A stretch of 64,000 bases of DNA, from positions 2,486,001-2,550,000 of the forward strand of contig NZ_CP113060.1 in the NCBI RefSeq assembly GCF_026625725.1. The letters run 5' to 3'. How positions within the stretch are numbered: position 1 is the stretch's first letter; each line of letters opens with the position of its first letter. Positions 29,273-38,143 of this stretch are shown piece after piece. The stretch comes from Pseudomonas sp. SL4(2022). GTDB lineage: Bacteria > Pseudomonadota > Gammaproteobacteria > Pseudomonadales > Pseudomonadaceae. The position numbers and the translations under genes were made by a program. The notes under the pieces were generated by a model. It was not told the origin of the DNA. It did not search any database and saw only the letters and a program-made list of their open reading frames with translations.

Positions 29273-32200
29273 CAATTCTCTCTCCAGTAGGTAGGTTTCA
29301 AGCCGCCATCTCCGCAGAATAGGCTGGTGGCTTTACAGGTTGGCTTGGGGTCGCGATCGTCGCCCTCACAATTCTCGGCGCCGCACAACAACCCAGGTCG
29401 GCCGGTTTCACGTTGTATCACTGCAGGTTGAGGTGGAATGCCGCCGTGTGTGAGATCAAAGCCTCGTTTGTCGGTTTTTACACCATTAACAACTTCTGTG
29501 AAGATTGATGTTGCATCCGTAAGGTTCAGAGCATAGAAACGCCCGCGTCCGACGTCAGGGCCGCAGGTTGTAACCTGCTGCCCGCTGGGGCGGAATGTTG
29601 TAAAGAGCACAGCCCCCCGGAAGCTGATTGAGCTAGAAAGGACCTTTTCGCCGACAGGGAAGCGCATAAACCAGCCTTTACTGTTGTCAAGCGCCGTCAA
29701 ATCAGGAACATAGGTATTACCTGGGCTTAACTGTGCATAAAGGTCGTTGATCTCGCTGCGCAGCGTGGGAATGCGGTTAACCGCTGCGAGGCGTTTGGTC
29801 TCTATCAAGTAGTTGTAGGCATCAAAGGTGCTGAGTGGTGGCATCAGATCGGCTGCGGTAGCTGCAGCCAGTTCTGCCGGTGTCAACGTGGGTTGGCTGC
29901 CGTCATAGGCTTTTTCACTCATCACTGAAAGCTCAGCCAGTTGTGTAGCCGCTTGGCTGCTCAAGGCTAACTGCTCGGATTGAAGTGAAGCAAGGCGAGC
30001 CGCCTCACTGTTCAGTGGTGTGCTGATAGCCGCACTATCGGCTTGCCCTTTCCGGATAGCGACTTCTGCAGAAAGGATGTCGCTATTGGTTGTCGATGAC
30101 GTCGCGTTTTGAGTGAGGTTTGGAATGAGTGTATTAACCTCGGTTTTCAGTGCCGCTAAAGCATTTTTATCTGCCGTTACATCTGCACCGTCATTGGCTA
30201 CCAGTGTTTGGAATATGCTTTTTTGCAACGCCTGGATTTGACTCAATTTGCTGACCAATGCCGCTTGATTGTTGATCAGTTCCTGGCGCTGGGTATACGC
30301 AGGTGAGGCTTCATGTGCTGCTACAGCCGATGCCAACGAAGCTTCCAGCGCGGTGGTGTCGGCTTGGTTGTTAGCTCGGGCTGTTTTCAATGCTTCTTCA
30401 GCGGCTATAACGGATTGATACTCTGTGCCAGGTGTTGTTTTCAGAATCTGCAGATTTAGGTGCAGTTGCCCCCAATCAGCGCCATTGTTATTGCTGAGTT
30501 GCCCATTGGTAGGGTCATTGAGAAAGCTATCAGCATTAGACGGTGAAGTCGGTGCTGTAAGTGCGCTTAGCTCTTTGAGTCCTTCCAGTGTGTTGACAAT
30601 GAGGTTGTTAAGTTCGGTGCGCGCGTTCATCTCTGTTGCGTGCTCAACGATAAATGGGTCTGTGCTAATAATGCTTTCAATGGCGCTTTGTTTGGCATTG
30701 ATATCGTTGTTGGTTTGCAGCAGCGCTTGCTGTTTAGCTATATAGCCAATATTGGCCTGGTAAGCCGAGAGTGCATCGCGTGCAGCTGTTTCAGCTGCCG
30801 TTAGTGCGGTGATTTCGGCACGTTTCCCGTTGATTCGATTTTGTATGTCAGTGGCAGTAGTGCCGGACGGGTCAATGCTGCTTACGTCAACCATATTGGC
30901 TTCAGTGACTGTTACATATGTTGTAGGCGTTTTGGATACGTTGGTGTCTCGTACTACATAGAATCGATCAATTGTGTCTTCATTAAGCGGGTGGCCGCGA
31001 TACCCTGAACCTATTGCAATCGTGTAGAACGGTGACTTGCCCCGTTCTTTGATCAGAGCTACGTCAGGGGAGTTATAAAATCTGCGGTTATCAAGAGCAG
31101 TTGTTCCGCCAAAATTAGCCACGCGGCCCCCTGTTGCCAGATTGCTCGCTCCGGTGCTGTTTGGAGAGAGGTCAAAGCGGAAAATTTGTCCTCGTGTGTC
31201 GGCTGCAAAAATGGTGTCGATCAAACCATCACCCGTTATGTCGATGAGTGTCGGATCTGCCGGCATGCTATTGGTCATGCTTGATATACGCAGATTGGCA
31301 GGCGATGTCTCTCCTGAAACTGGGCTGGGGCCTGCCATCCATAGACGCTCACCTGTATTCGCGTCGGCGATATAAAGCGCATTGCCATAAGTGTCGTTGC
31401 TTGGGGTGTTAGGGGTGTCATCATCTTGATTTGGATCATAGCCGCCAGTGAAAATGAGTACGTCACGTGCGCTGCCGTTCCACTTTATCTTACTTACTTT
31501 AGGTGTCGACCATGTTTGGCCTAAGCGTTGGTAGGGCGTGCCGCTTGTGCCGCCGACAATGGCCCATTTCAACTTTGGCTGTATAGTTGAGGGCTCGCCG
31601 CTGTTTGCAGGGCTGACATCAAGTGCATAGTAGTTACGGCCGCCTCGGCCCATGCCTGCATAGAGGATGACTTCGGATACTGGGCGAACTTTACGTGTAG
31701 TGTCTGCTGGGCCATAGCTGACTTTGAGTCCGAACTGTCCGTCTATGCCATATTTTTTTTGATTACTGCCTTTCGGGTTGTCGTAGTAGGCTTTGAGATT
31801 GGGGAGTAGCTCTTTAGGTATATAAACAAAAAGCTCTTCCCCCGTTTCCGGGTTGATGGCGGCAATATGGCCTTCGTTGGTGCCATAAAACAAAACAAGC
31901 TTGTCTTCTGTGCTGCCGGAGTTTACGCGAACCAAGTCTTCATCGCTGATGTATGCCACGACTTTGGGCGCGTTGTGTAGTACGTCGGCTACTTGTAAAC
32001 GGGGCGGTGACCCGGCTACGCCAGGATCACTACCTCGTGCCCAGCTAATAAGTTTTGTTTTGTAATCGTCTGACATGGACGAGTCACCCAGTTGCGCCTT
32101 GCTAACATTAGCTGCGTTGAGGGCGTTGGTGCTTAGTGTCAGGTTTATCGCACTTGTGGCGCTGGGGCCCGCGAGTGGTGTTGTGCCTGTGTAGGTGAAC

Positions 32201-33564
32201 ATTTTCCTGGTGTTTGGGTTAGAGAGGCGACTTGCTGCGCCGCCGCTTTCAGCATTTCGTCCGTCAGCTGAAGGGCTCCAGAAACTTTGTGCAGTATCTT
32301 TGAAGAAACCGGTGGACGAATCGACTGCATTACGACCATTTACATCAGTAATAATAAGGTCACCAGTAGAGGTGTCGGTGGCTGCTTTGTATTTTTTAAC
32401 GTTACCAATCCAGCGAGCGCCTTCTGCTGGCCTGAACAGGGCGTAGTAAAGGTCGTTACGGTAGCCGAAGTTGCTGTAGGCACTTACTGACACTGTTGGT
32501 GTCGTGAATGAGGTGTTCTCAGCAAGAATGTCGACAACAATACTTTTAAGTGCAGTGACGAGGCCCGAAGTGTCACTGGTCGTGAAGAATTTACCGCCCC
32601 CGTAGTCCGCGGTGTCTTGAAGGAGCTGAGAGTTGCCAATATTGCCAAAGCCTACGGTGTAGGTATTGATGGTTTGCTTGCCTGCTGCCGGAGAGTTGTC
32701 CTGGTTTGCAAGGTATTCAGATAGACCAGGCATCCAGCAACCGTCAGCTGGACTTCCATCAGTCGGATAGTTGCGATTGCAAGAGGTATATTGGGTGTTT
32801 TTGCCTGCGACTAGTGTCTGAATAGCCGCGTTACTACCCTGGTCGCTGTTGGGTAAGCCGTCGGTCAATACAATAATGTTGGACTTCTGGCATGAGTTTT
32901 CGATGGGGGATTTATAACTCGACCCTGTAAACGCTGCAGTGTTACTTCTCCAGGGGTTTACGTTTTGTGATCCCGTACCGTTTTCTATTACTCCACGTGT
33001 GGCGTTGCCATAGAGTGGTCTTTCTCCACGCAGATAAAGTGCTGCTTCGTGGTAACTTTCAAGGAGCGGTGTTCCGCCACTGGCATAATAGCTACGCAGT
33101 TGTGTCTTGAACGTGCTGGCCACTGTTGCCGCGCGGCCAACGGGGACGTTGATAAAGCCACCGTTGCTGTTTGAGTCAAAGCGCGCAAGACCGATATTGG
33201 CGTCGTTAGAGACTGCCAGTTCATCGACCAATTGGCTGACCACTTGTTTGACAACTTCCATGCGTGTAAGGCTGCCATTATTTCTATTGTCGTTAGGCAA
33301 CCTAGTACTTGTGCACCAATTCTGGGGTGTTGATCCATAGTTGTTAGGCACTACAAGTGCTCGACAGTTGGTGCCAGGCACGCCGTTCAGCATCGAGCCT
33401 GATGTATCGATTACAAACATGATGTTGGGGCGCACGCGTTGATCGGCCGGGAGGTCGCGTGTCAGATAAATCTCTGTGTCATCGGCTAGGGCGATACCAG
33501 ACTGTAATGAGAGAAACAGGTAGCTAAAGGCGAACGCGCCGGTCGCGATATTCTTCGGGGTCAT
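29272..33564 (-). CDS. pilY1: Type IV pilus tip-associated protein PilY1 with long internal insertion
   Basis: A 1430-residue exported protein; the signal peptide ends at about residue 27 (GIALA). A von Willebrand A-like domain follows, with the MIDAS motif DTSGSM near residue 54. The C-terminal half is the PilY1 beta-propeller. A calcium-site-like DITGDGLID loop lies at about 775-783, and the conserved GWFMRFPVGEKVLSS and GRGRFYALNL strands come near the end. PilY1 is the pilus-tip adhesin and mechanosensor. Between about residues 910 and 1280 lies an extra Ala/Gln/Ser-rich helical stretch that the P. aeruginosa protein, as I recall it, lacks. GC is below the window average. GAGGA precedes the start. 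Confidence 0.92.
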   Translation of the reverse strand: MTPKNIATGAFAFSYLFLSLQSGIALADDTEIYLTRDLPADQRVRPNIMFVIDTSGSMLNGVPGTNCRALVVPNNYGSTPQNWCTSTRLPNDNRNNGSLTRMEVVKQVVSQLVDELAVSNDANIGLARFDSNSNGGFINVPVGRAATVASTFKTQLRSYYASGGTPLLESYHEAALYLRGERPLYGNATRGVIENGTGSQNVNPWRSNTAAFTGSSYKSPIENSCQKSNIIVLTDGLPNSDQGSNAAIQTLVAGKNTQYTSCNRNYPTDGSPADGCWMPGLSEYLANQDNSPAAGKQTINTYTVGFGNIGNSQLLQDTADYGGGKFFTTSDTSGLVTALKSIVVDILAENTSFTTPTVSVSAYSNFGYRNDLYYALFRPAEGARWIGNVKKYKAATDTSTGDLIITDVNGRNAVDSSTGFFKDTAQSFWSPSADGRNAESGGAASRLSNPNTRKMFTYTGTTPLAGPSATSAINLTLSTNALNAANVSKAQLGDSSMSDDYKTKLISWARGSDPGVAGSPPRLQVADVLHNAPKVVAYISDEDLVRVNSGSTEDKLVLFYGTNEGHIAAINPETGEELFVYIPKELLPNLKAYYDNPKGSNQKKYGIDGQFGLKVSYGPADTTRKVRPVSEVILYAGMGRGGRNYYALDVSPANSGEPSTIQPKLKWAIVGGTSGTPYQRLGQTWSTPKVSKIKWNGSARDVLIFTGGYDPNQDDDTPNTPSNDTYGNALYIADANTGERLWMAGPSPVSGETSPANLRISSMTNSMPADPTLIDITGDGLIDTIFAADTRGQIFRFDLSPNSTGASNLATGGRVANFGGTTALDNRRFYNSPDVALIKERGKSPFYTIAIGSGYRGHPLNEDTIDRFYVVRDTNVSKTPTTYVTVTEANMVDVSSIDPSGTTATDIQNRINGKRAEITALTAAETAARDALSAYQANIGYIAKQQALLQTNNDINAKQSAIESIISTDPFIVEHATEMNARTELNNLIVNTLEGLKELSALTAPTSPSNADSFLNDPTNGQLSNNNGADWGQLHLNLQILKTTPGTEYQSVIAAEEALKTARANNQADTTALEASLASAVAAHEASPAYTQRQELINNQAALVSKLSQIQALQKSIFQTLVANDGADVTADKNALAALKTEVNTLIPNLTQNATSSTTNSDILSAEVAIRKGQADSAAISTPLNSEAARLASLQSEQLALSSQAATQLAELSVMSEKAYDGSQPTLTPAELAAATAADLMPPLSTFDAYNYLIETKRLAAVNRIPTLRSEINDLYAQLSPGNTYVPDLTALDNSKGWFMRFPVGEKVLSSSISFRGAVLFTTFRPSGQQVTTCGPDVGRGRFYALNLTDATSIFTEVVNGVKTDKRGFDLTHGGIPPQPAVIQRETGRPGLLCGAENCEGDDRDPKPTCKATSLFCGDGGLKPTYWREN

Positions 33565-33580
33565 GATGATTGTCCTCAGC

Positions 33581-33916
33581 TCATTGCAGCATTAGTCGAG
33601 TGGCAACGGCGGGCGTTCCGCTATTGAAAAAAACCATGCCTTGCCAATCAATCTTCATGGTCAGTTCATTTGGATCAGCGGGCTTGCCTTTTAGGAAAAT
33701 TTCTGTGGTGTCGGCCACTTCAATTCGCTTCTGTGGGCAATTGCTGCAGGGGGTTGCGAGTAAATAGCCGTGAACACCATTTGTTACTTTGGATTTTTCT
33801 AGGTTTAGAATTAAGTCGGCGTGTTCTATGTAGCTGTCCCCTATTTCGTTTGCGGTGGCAAATTGTTGGGCTAGCGTCATAGTGATTAAAGTTAATGCAT
33901 AAAATAGCTTGTTCAT
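33581..33916 (-). CDS. Small exported protein in the minor-pilin operon
   Basis: A 111-residue protein with a Sec signal peptide (MNKLFYALTLITMTLAQQFATA, cleavage after about residue 22). The mature part is mostly beta with one CSNCP motif near residue 58, so a CxxC redox or metal site is possible. It lies between pilX and pilY1, 16 bp before pilY1. P. aeruginosa has a small gene, pilY2, on the other side of pilY1. I do not see convincing similarity to it, so I give no symbol. GAGGA precedes the ATG. Confidence 0.7.
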   Translation of the reverse strand: MNKLFYALTLITMTLAQQFATANEIGDSYIEHADLILNLEKSKVTNGVHGYLLATPCSNCPQKRIEVADTTEIFLKGKPADPNELTMKIDWQGMVFFNSGTPAVATRLMLQ

Positions 33917-33930
33917 GGGATGTCCTCGAT

Positions 33931-34434
33931 TTATTTGGGCGTGGACATAACCAGCCCGCTCACTTGCTCAGAGAATGCGCCGCTTGTCAGGGTGGATCTG
34001 GCGGTTAGTTCAAATTGCTCGCAGTTGAATTTTCCCGATGAAGTGCCATCGCCAAAGATTAGACAGTCAACACCGCCAAGTGAGTTTACGTTGGTGGTTT
34101 GGTTAAGATTTGGCGCAGCTATTCGCGTATTAAGGGCCAAGGCGGCACGGCGCTCAGGGAAGCGGGGGCGCGCTTCCAGTGGTGCTGCTTTTGAGTTGAG
34201 TAGCGGTTGCCTGTTGGCAATGTTAGCGCTCATGTTAAGAACCTGTGCTTTCAACTCGCTTTGTGCTAGTTGAAAAGCGGAGCCTCTGAACTGGCTATTG
34301 CTTGCCATATGTTCACTGGTGGTTGACAGTCTTACTGCGGTTACGCCCGCAACAGTCAATATCAAAAGAAAAACCAGCGCTACAATCAATGTGGCACCTT
34401 GTTGGTGTTTTGGTATTTGAATTCTGCTTAGCAT
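33931..34434 (-). CDS. pilX: Type IV minor pilin PilX
   Basis: A 167-residue PilX-type prepilin. The leader MLSRIQIPKHQQG is followed by ATLIVALVFLLILTVAGV; as in other PilX proteins the mature protein starts with Ala and lacks the position-5 glutamate. Two cysteines near the C-terminus (DCLIF and NCEQF) probably form a disulfide. The start at 34434, 7 bp after the pilW stop, is preferred to longer in-frame starts inside pilW. Confidence 0.88.
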   Translation of the reverse strand: MLSRIQIPKHQQGATLIVALVFLLILTVAGVTAVRLSTTSEHMASNSQFRGSAFQLAQSELKAQVLNMSANIANRQPLLNSKAAPLEARPRFPERRAALALNTRIAAPNLNQTTNVNSLGGVDCLIFGDGTSSGKFNCEQFELTARSTLTSGAFSEQVSGLVMSTPK

Positions 34435-34441
34435 ACCGGCC

Positions 34442-35248
34442 TCAGAAAATATTTTTGAGCTGAACTGTCGTTGTGAATATCTGCCGGGAACGCTGGTCGC
34501 CTGCCGCTGGGGTAATTGGAGGGGCATCCAGCAAGTAATAGTTGCGTTGCACAGGGGGCGGGGTTACTGGGTCAAGGCTATTGGCCAGAACTGCAATTCG
34601 CACGGCGAGTACATCTTTCCATTTGTTTTGAGCTTCCACTCTGTCGGCAGAAATATAACTTCCGACACTGAATGGGTCTGCGTTCGACGCAATGCCATAG
34701 AGCACTTGAAGTGACTCAATGCCATCGATCAGCCTTTGGTTCTGCACCAGCCACTCACTGTCAGATCGGTTATAGGAGCTGCAGCCCAGTGAGGACTGTG
34801 GGTTGTTCGCATCTGGCGGAATGATGAAGTATGAGTTTATGACAATCGTATTGATTGCTACTGCGCTGCCAGTACAGTCACGCAAGCTCCCGTCAATTAC
34901 AACAGCGGGCTCTGCGCTGAAACTCACTCGGTCAGGCGCGTTTCCAGCGCCATTGAATGTACATGGGTTGCTGGCAGCTGAACCTCTCCCGCAATTAATA
35001 GGTTCTACCGGAAATGGCATCCCCTCGGAGGAGCCAGGCGAGAGGTAACCTGCCTGTCTAGCCGTGGCCGCAATGAACTCTAAGGCAAATCGCCCATTTT
35101 CCTGAAGCTTGGTCATTGCATCGTTGGTTGCGAAGGTTTGCCGGCTTGAAAGGAAGACCTGACTCACGCCCAGTAGCAGAATCAGTCCAATTACCATCGC
35201 TACCAATAGCTCAATAATGCTCAGGCCTTTTTGCCGAGTGGTAATCAC
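34442..35248 (-). CDS. pilW: Type IV minor pilin PilW
   Basis: A 268-residue prepilin-like protein with leader MITTRQKG and then LSIIELLVAMVIGLILLLGV, including the E5 position. It is a large minor pilin of the priming complex, containing four cysteines. The start codon is a GTG at 35248 that overlaps a TGA in the reading frame continuing from pilV (GTGA), pointing to translational coupling with a full-length pilV. Confidence 0.9.
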   Translation of the reverse strand: MITTRQKGLSIIELLVAMVIGLILLLGVSQVFLSSRQTFATNDAMTKLQENGRFALEFIAATARQAGYLSPGSSEGMPFPVEPINCGRGSAASNPCTFNGAGNAPDRVSFSAEPAVVIDGSLRDCTGSAVAINTIVINSYFIIPPDANNPQSSLGCSSYNRSDSEWLVQNQRLIDGIESLQVLYGIASNADPFSVGSYISADRVEAQNKWKDVLAVRIAVLANSLDPVTPPPVQRNYYLLDAPPITPAAGDQRSRQIFTTTVQLKNIF

Positions 35249-35339
35249 CGTTGTACCTCCAGGCCATTCGAAAGGTTTTCACCTGCGCCTACCCCGGCCG
35301 CAGATCGGGAGGCGGTGCTTAGCCAGTTGGTCGTTATGC

Positions 35340-35834
35340 TCAGGCGAGTGCCGTTGACCTGTAGTGCAAGGGGGCGGCTGCACCGGCTGGTCGGGCAAGA
35401 AAATCACGGCTGTTATAGCGGCCTTCAGCAGCGACTCCATTCGCCTGGTAAGTGGCGGTGCCACTGTATGTACACCTTGCCTCCCAGAGATCAAAGGCTG
35501 CCATTTGTGCCGCTGTGCAATTTGCGGCGTTGACCTTGGCGGCATTGACGGGGTCATAGTGATCCGCACAGATTGGTGCCGGAAGTGCGGCGCAGTTGTT
35601 CACCACCGCTGCGTACACCGCGTTGCCGGCTTCAGAGTTCGCTCGTATACGTTCTGCAAGCTCCTGGCTGATCCATACAGCCTGAGAGCGCTGACTGCTA
35701 TCTGCTGTACTTTGCAGGGCGTTGAGTTGCAAGCCCGCAAAACCCAGAAGCCCTACAGCAAAAATGAGTAGTGTGATCAGCACTTCGATCAGTGATGATC
35801 CCTGGCAAAACTGGTTGAACTTAACAGTCGACAT
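35340..35834 (-). CDS. pilV: Type IV minor pilin PilV, probably 3'-frameshifted
   Basis: A 164-residue prepilin-like protein, leader MSTVKFNQFCQG then SSLIEVLITLLIFAVGLLGFAG with E5. As annotated it stops at 35340, leaving 91 bp before pilW. In the alternative frame the DNA from about 35400 to 35245 stays open. It encodes a pilin-like end (..LALQVNGTRLSITTNWLS.. to ..GLEVQR) whose TGA overlaps the pilW GTG. This strongly suggests that the natural gene runs to 35245 and has lost one base, or is shifted, near the G5 run at 35370-35374. Sequencing error, mutation and programmed frameshifting all remain possible. Confidence 0.85.
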   Translation of the reverse strand: MSTVKFNQFCQGSSLIEVLITLLIFAVGLLGFAGLQLNALQSTADSSQRSQAVWISQELAERIRANSEAGNAVYAAVVNNCAALPAPICADHYDPVNAAKVNAANCTAAQMAAFDLWEARCTYSGTATYQANGVAAEGRYNSRDFLARPAGAAAPLHYRSTALA

Positions 35835-36339
35835 CAGGCTTCACCTTGGTGATTGTGGCTTTTCCGAGTCCGTTCAGGCTGACACAGCGGGCATTGCTAC
35901 TGGTTGTAGAGAGGCTAGCGGAGCTGATCTTGAACGGTGCTGCAGCACCTGGAGCCAGCAGGGTGCCATCGCGCCGAAATGTCAGGCGGTTACCACTTTC
36001 CAGGTAAGTAGACGTAATGGTCACATCGCTGGCTTTGGGTTGGTAATGGGTGATTACGTCTGCATGGCGGCAGTTATCAATAGTTGCAGGGCCTGTGCAC
36101 CAGCCTCCACTCCACCCATTGGGGGCATTTGTGACAGGGAGTACAACAATATTTGCATTGCGCTTACTGGCTTCGCTGCGTGCGAATGCCAGAGAGCTGA
36201 TCAGTTCGTTGGCTTGAGCCGAGACGCGCTGATTAACAAGGAACTGCCTCATATTTGGTATTGCAACTCCCATTAAAACGGCTAGCAGCGCTAGTGTTAT
36301 TAAGAGCTCAACCAGTGTGAAACCATTTTTTCTGCGCAT
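35821..36339 (-). CDS. fimU: Type IV minor pilin FimU
   Basis: A 172-residue GspH/FimT-family pseudopilin. Leader MRRKNG is followed by FTLVELLITLALLAVLMGVAIP with E5, then the RSEASKRNANIVV segment of this family. Three cysteines lie in the C-terminal part. FimU links the PilVWX-PilY1 tip complex to the shaft in P. aeruginosa. AAGGGG precedes the ATG at 36339. Its end overlaps the pilV start by 14 bp. Confidence 0.9.
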   Translation of the reverse strand: MRRKNGFTLVELLITLALLAVLMGVAIPNMRQFLVNQRVSAQANELISSLAFARSEASKRNANIVVLPVTNAPNGWSGGWCTGPATIDNCRHADVITHYQPKASDVTITSTYLESGNRLTFRRDGTLLAPGAAAPFKISSASLSTTSSNARCVSLNGLGKATITKVKPDVDC

Positions 36340-36364
36340 GCCAGACCCCTTATGCCTTAGGTTG

Positions 36365-36393
36365 ACCATAAGGTTGCGAGCGGCATAGGGCAA
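36365..36393 (-). promoter_or_regulatory. Possible promoter for fimU operon
   Basis: On the minus strand TTGCCC (36388-36393) and TATGGT (36365-36370) are separated by 17 bp, ending about 25 bp before the fimU start, in the 78-bp gap after fimT. It is only a sequence match to sigma-70 boxes. Confidence 0.35.
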
Positions 36394-36417
36394 CTACTGG
36401 GGGATGGTCGGCTTTAC

Positions 36418-36930
36418 TCAGGGCGTAGGCGGTGCCGCGATTGCTTCGGCTTTGATTTTTCCAAGCCGATTGATGGTCAATCGTATTGTTCGATTGCCGC
36501 TTCGTAAGTGAAGGGTGCCATTGCTGACAAACGTGATGCCCTGGCGGTTGAAGTGCAGGCTTTTACTGTTGCCCATTCCTCGCCAGCTAATTTCCACGTT
36601 GCTGGGGCTTTCATGGGTTTTGAGGATTTCATCTTCTGGATCAAGTCGGCGATTACCATTGAAGTCTGTAAAAATGCTGATTGGTAATTGCCAGTTGGCT
36701 GAGCATTCGCCAGTCATGGCTAGTGGGCACAGCGAGACTCTCGATTGGCGGTTTATTGCGCTTAGTCTTGCCTGATGGGTCAAGCTATAGAGTGCGCTGC
36801 TGGTGCTCGTTAGCTGATGTCTGGCAAACGCGTCTTGCAGGGCGGGTATCGCCAGCGAAGCGCTGATTCCGAGAATGCCTATACCGGTCAAGAGCTCAAT
36901 CAGGCTGGTACCTGTACTATTCCTTTTCAT
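36418..36930 (-). CDS. fimT: Type IV pseudopilin FimT
   Basis: A 170-residue GspH-family pseudopilin with leader MKRNSTG and then TSLIELLTGIGILGISASLAIP. E5 is retained. It carries the family's beta-rich C-terminal domain (FNRQGITFVSNGTLHL). FimT binds DNA and contributes to natural transformation in some species; that role here is inference. A longer in-frame start 15 codons upstream would overlap the control region shared with thiO, so the ATG at 36930 is preferred. Confidence 0.88.
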   Translation of the reverse strand: MKRNSTGTSLIELLTGIGILGISASLAIPALQDAFARHQLTSTSSALYSLTHQARLSAINRQSRVSLCPLAMTGECSANWQLPISIFTDFNGNRRLDPEDEILKTHESPSNVEISWRGMGNSKSLHFNRQGITFVSNGTLHLRSGNRTIRLTINRLGKIKAEAIAAPPTP

Positions 36931-36993
36931 CGTGTCTGTATCCCTATCCGTGGGAGCAATTTGATTAAAGATCATTATTCAAGGGTTGTCAGT

Positions 36994-38103
36994 TTGAAAT
37001 CTTCAGGCCGCGATATCGTTATTGGTGGTGGGGTAATCGGGTTGCTTTCAGCGCTGTCTCTGGCGGGGGAGGGCAGGCCTCTTGAGGTTGTTGAGAGGTG
37101 CCTTGCAGGCCGCGAATCCTCTTGGGCCGGTGGTGGAATTGTTTCGCCGCTTTACCCTTGGCGTTACAGCCAGGCGGTAACGGCGTTAGCGCATTGGTCG
37201 CAGGATTTTTATCCGAAGCTAGGTGAGCAGTTGTTGGTGCAAACGCAGGTAGACCCTGAAGTGCATGTCACGGGTTTGTATTGGCTGGACCTTGAGGATG
37301 AAGGGGACGCTCTGGCCTGGGCGGAGCGGGCGGGGCGTCCGTTGCAGTCGGTCGATATGTCGGCCGTTCAGTACGCCGTACCTGCGCTGGCTGAGGGGTT
37401 CGAGCGTGCGGTCCGCATGGCGGATGTGGCTAATGTGCGCAACCCGCGTTTGGTCCGGGCGTTGCGTGCGGCGCTTGAGCAGATGCCGAATGTCACCTTG
37501 CATGAGAATTGCGCAGTCAGTGGATTTATTCGTGAGGGGGAGCGCATTACTGGCGTTCGTACGGAGCAAGGCGAAATGCTCGCTGATCGGGTCGTGCTCA
37601 CGGCGGGTGCCTGGAGTGGCGAGTTGATGAAGACCCTGGGCATTGAGTTACCAGTGGTGCCGGTCAAGGGGCAGATGATTCTGTACAAGTGTGCCGAAAA
37701 TTTTCTGCCGGCTATTGTCTTGGCTAAAGGGCGTTATGCGATTCCGCGGCGTGACGGCCATATCCTGATTGGCAGCACGCTTGAACATGCAGGCTTCGAT
37801 AAGACGCCCACCGACGAGGCGTTGGCCAGCCTGAAGGCGTCCGCAGTCGAGTTGTTACCGGCGCTGGCAGATGCCGAGGTGGTGGGGCATTGGGCTGGCT
37901 TGCGCCCAGGGTCGCCAGAAGGTATTCCGTTTATCGGGCCTGTGCCGGGGCATGAGGGGCTGTGGCTGAACTGTGGGCATTACCGCAATGGGCTGGTGTT
38001 GGCACCGGCATCCTGTCAGTTGTTGGCGGACTTGATGGCGGGCCGTGAGCCGATCGTTGATCCCGCGCCTTATGCGCCGGCTGGGCGGTTGGCGTTTTTG
38101 TGA
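36994..38103 (+). CDS. thiO: FAD-dependent glycine oxidase ThiO
   Basis: A 369-residue DAO-family flavoprotein. The dinucleotide-binding motif IVIGGGVIGLLSALSLA begins about eight residues in, and the C-terminal GLRPGSPEGIPFIGP closes the FAD site. ThiO oxidises glycine to the imine needed for the thiazole of thiamine. No ATG fits: the best start is a TTG at 36994 with AAGGG about nine bases upstream. Longer in-frame starts would run through the fimT coding region. Divergent fimT starts only 63 bp away. Confidence 0.85.
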   Translation: MKSSGRDIVIGGGVIGLLSALSLAGEGRPLEVVERCLAGRESSWAGGGIVSPLYPWRYSQAVTALAHWSQDFYPKLGEQLLVQTQVDPEVHVTGLYWLDLEDEGDALAWAERAGRPLQSVDMSAVQYAVPALAEGFERAVRMADVANVRNPRLVRALRAALEQMPNVTLHENCAVSGFIREGERITGVRTEQGEMLADRVVLTAGAWSGELMKTLGIELPVVPVKGQMILYKCAENFLPAIVLAKGRYAIPRRDGHILIGSTLEHAGFDKTPTDEALASLKASAVELLPALADAEVVGHWAGLRPGSPEGIPFIGPVPGHEGLWLNCGHYRNGLVLAPASCQLLADLMAGREPIVDPAPYAPAGRLAFL

Positions 38104-38143
38104 GGGGCTCGCGGCTTAAGCCCCTCCCGCAATGGGTGCGCGG

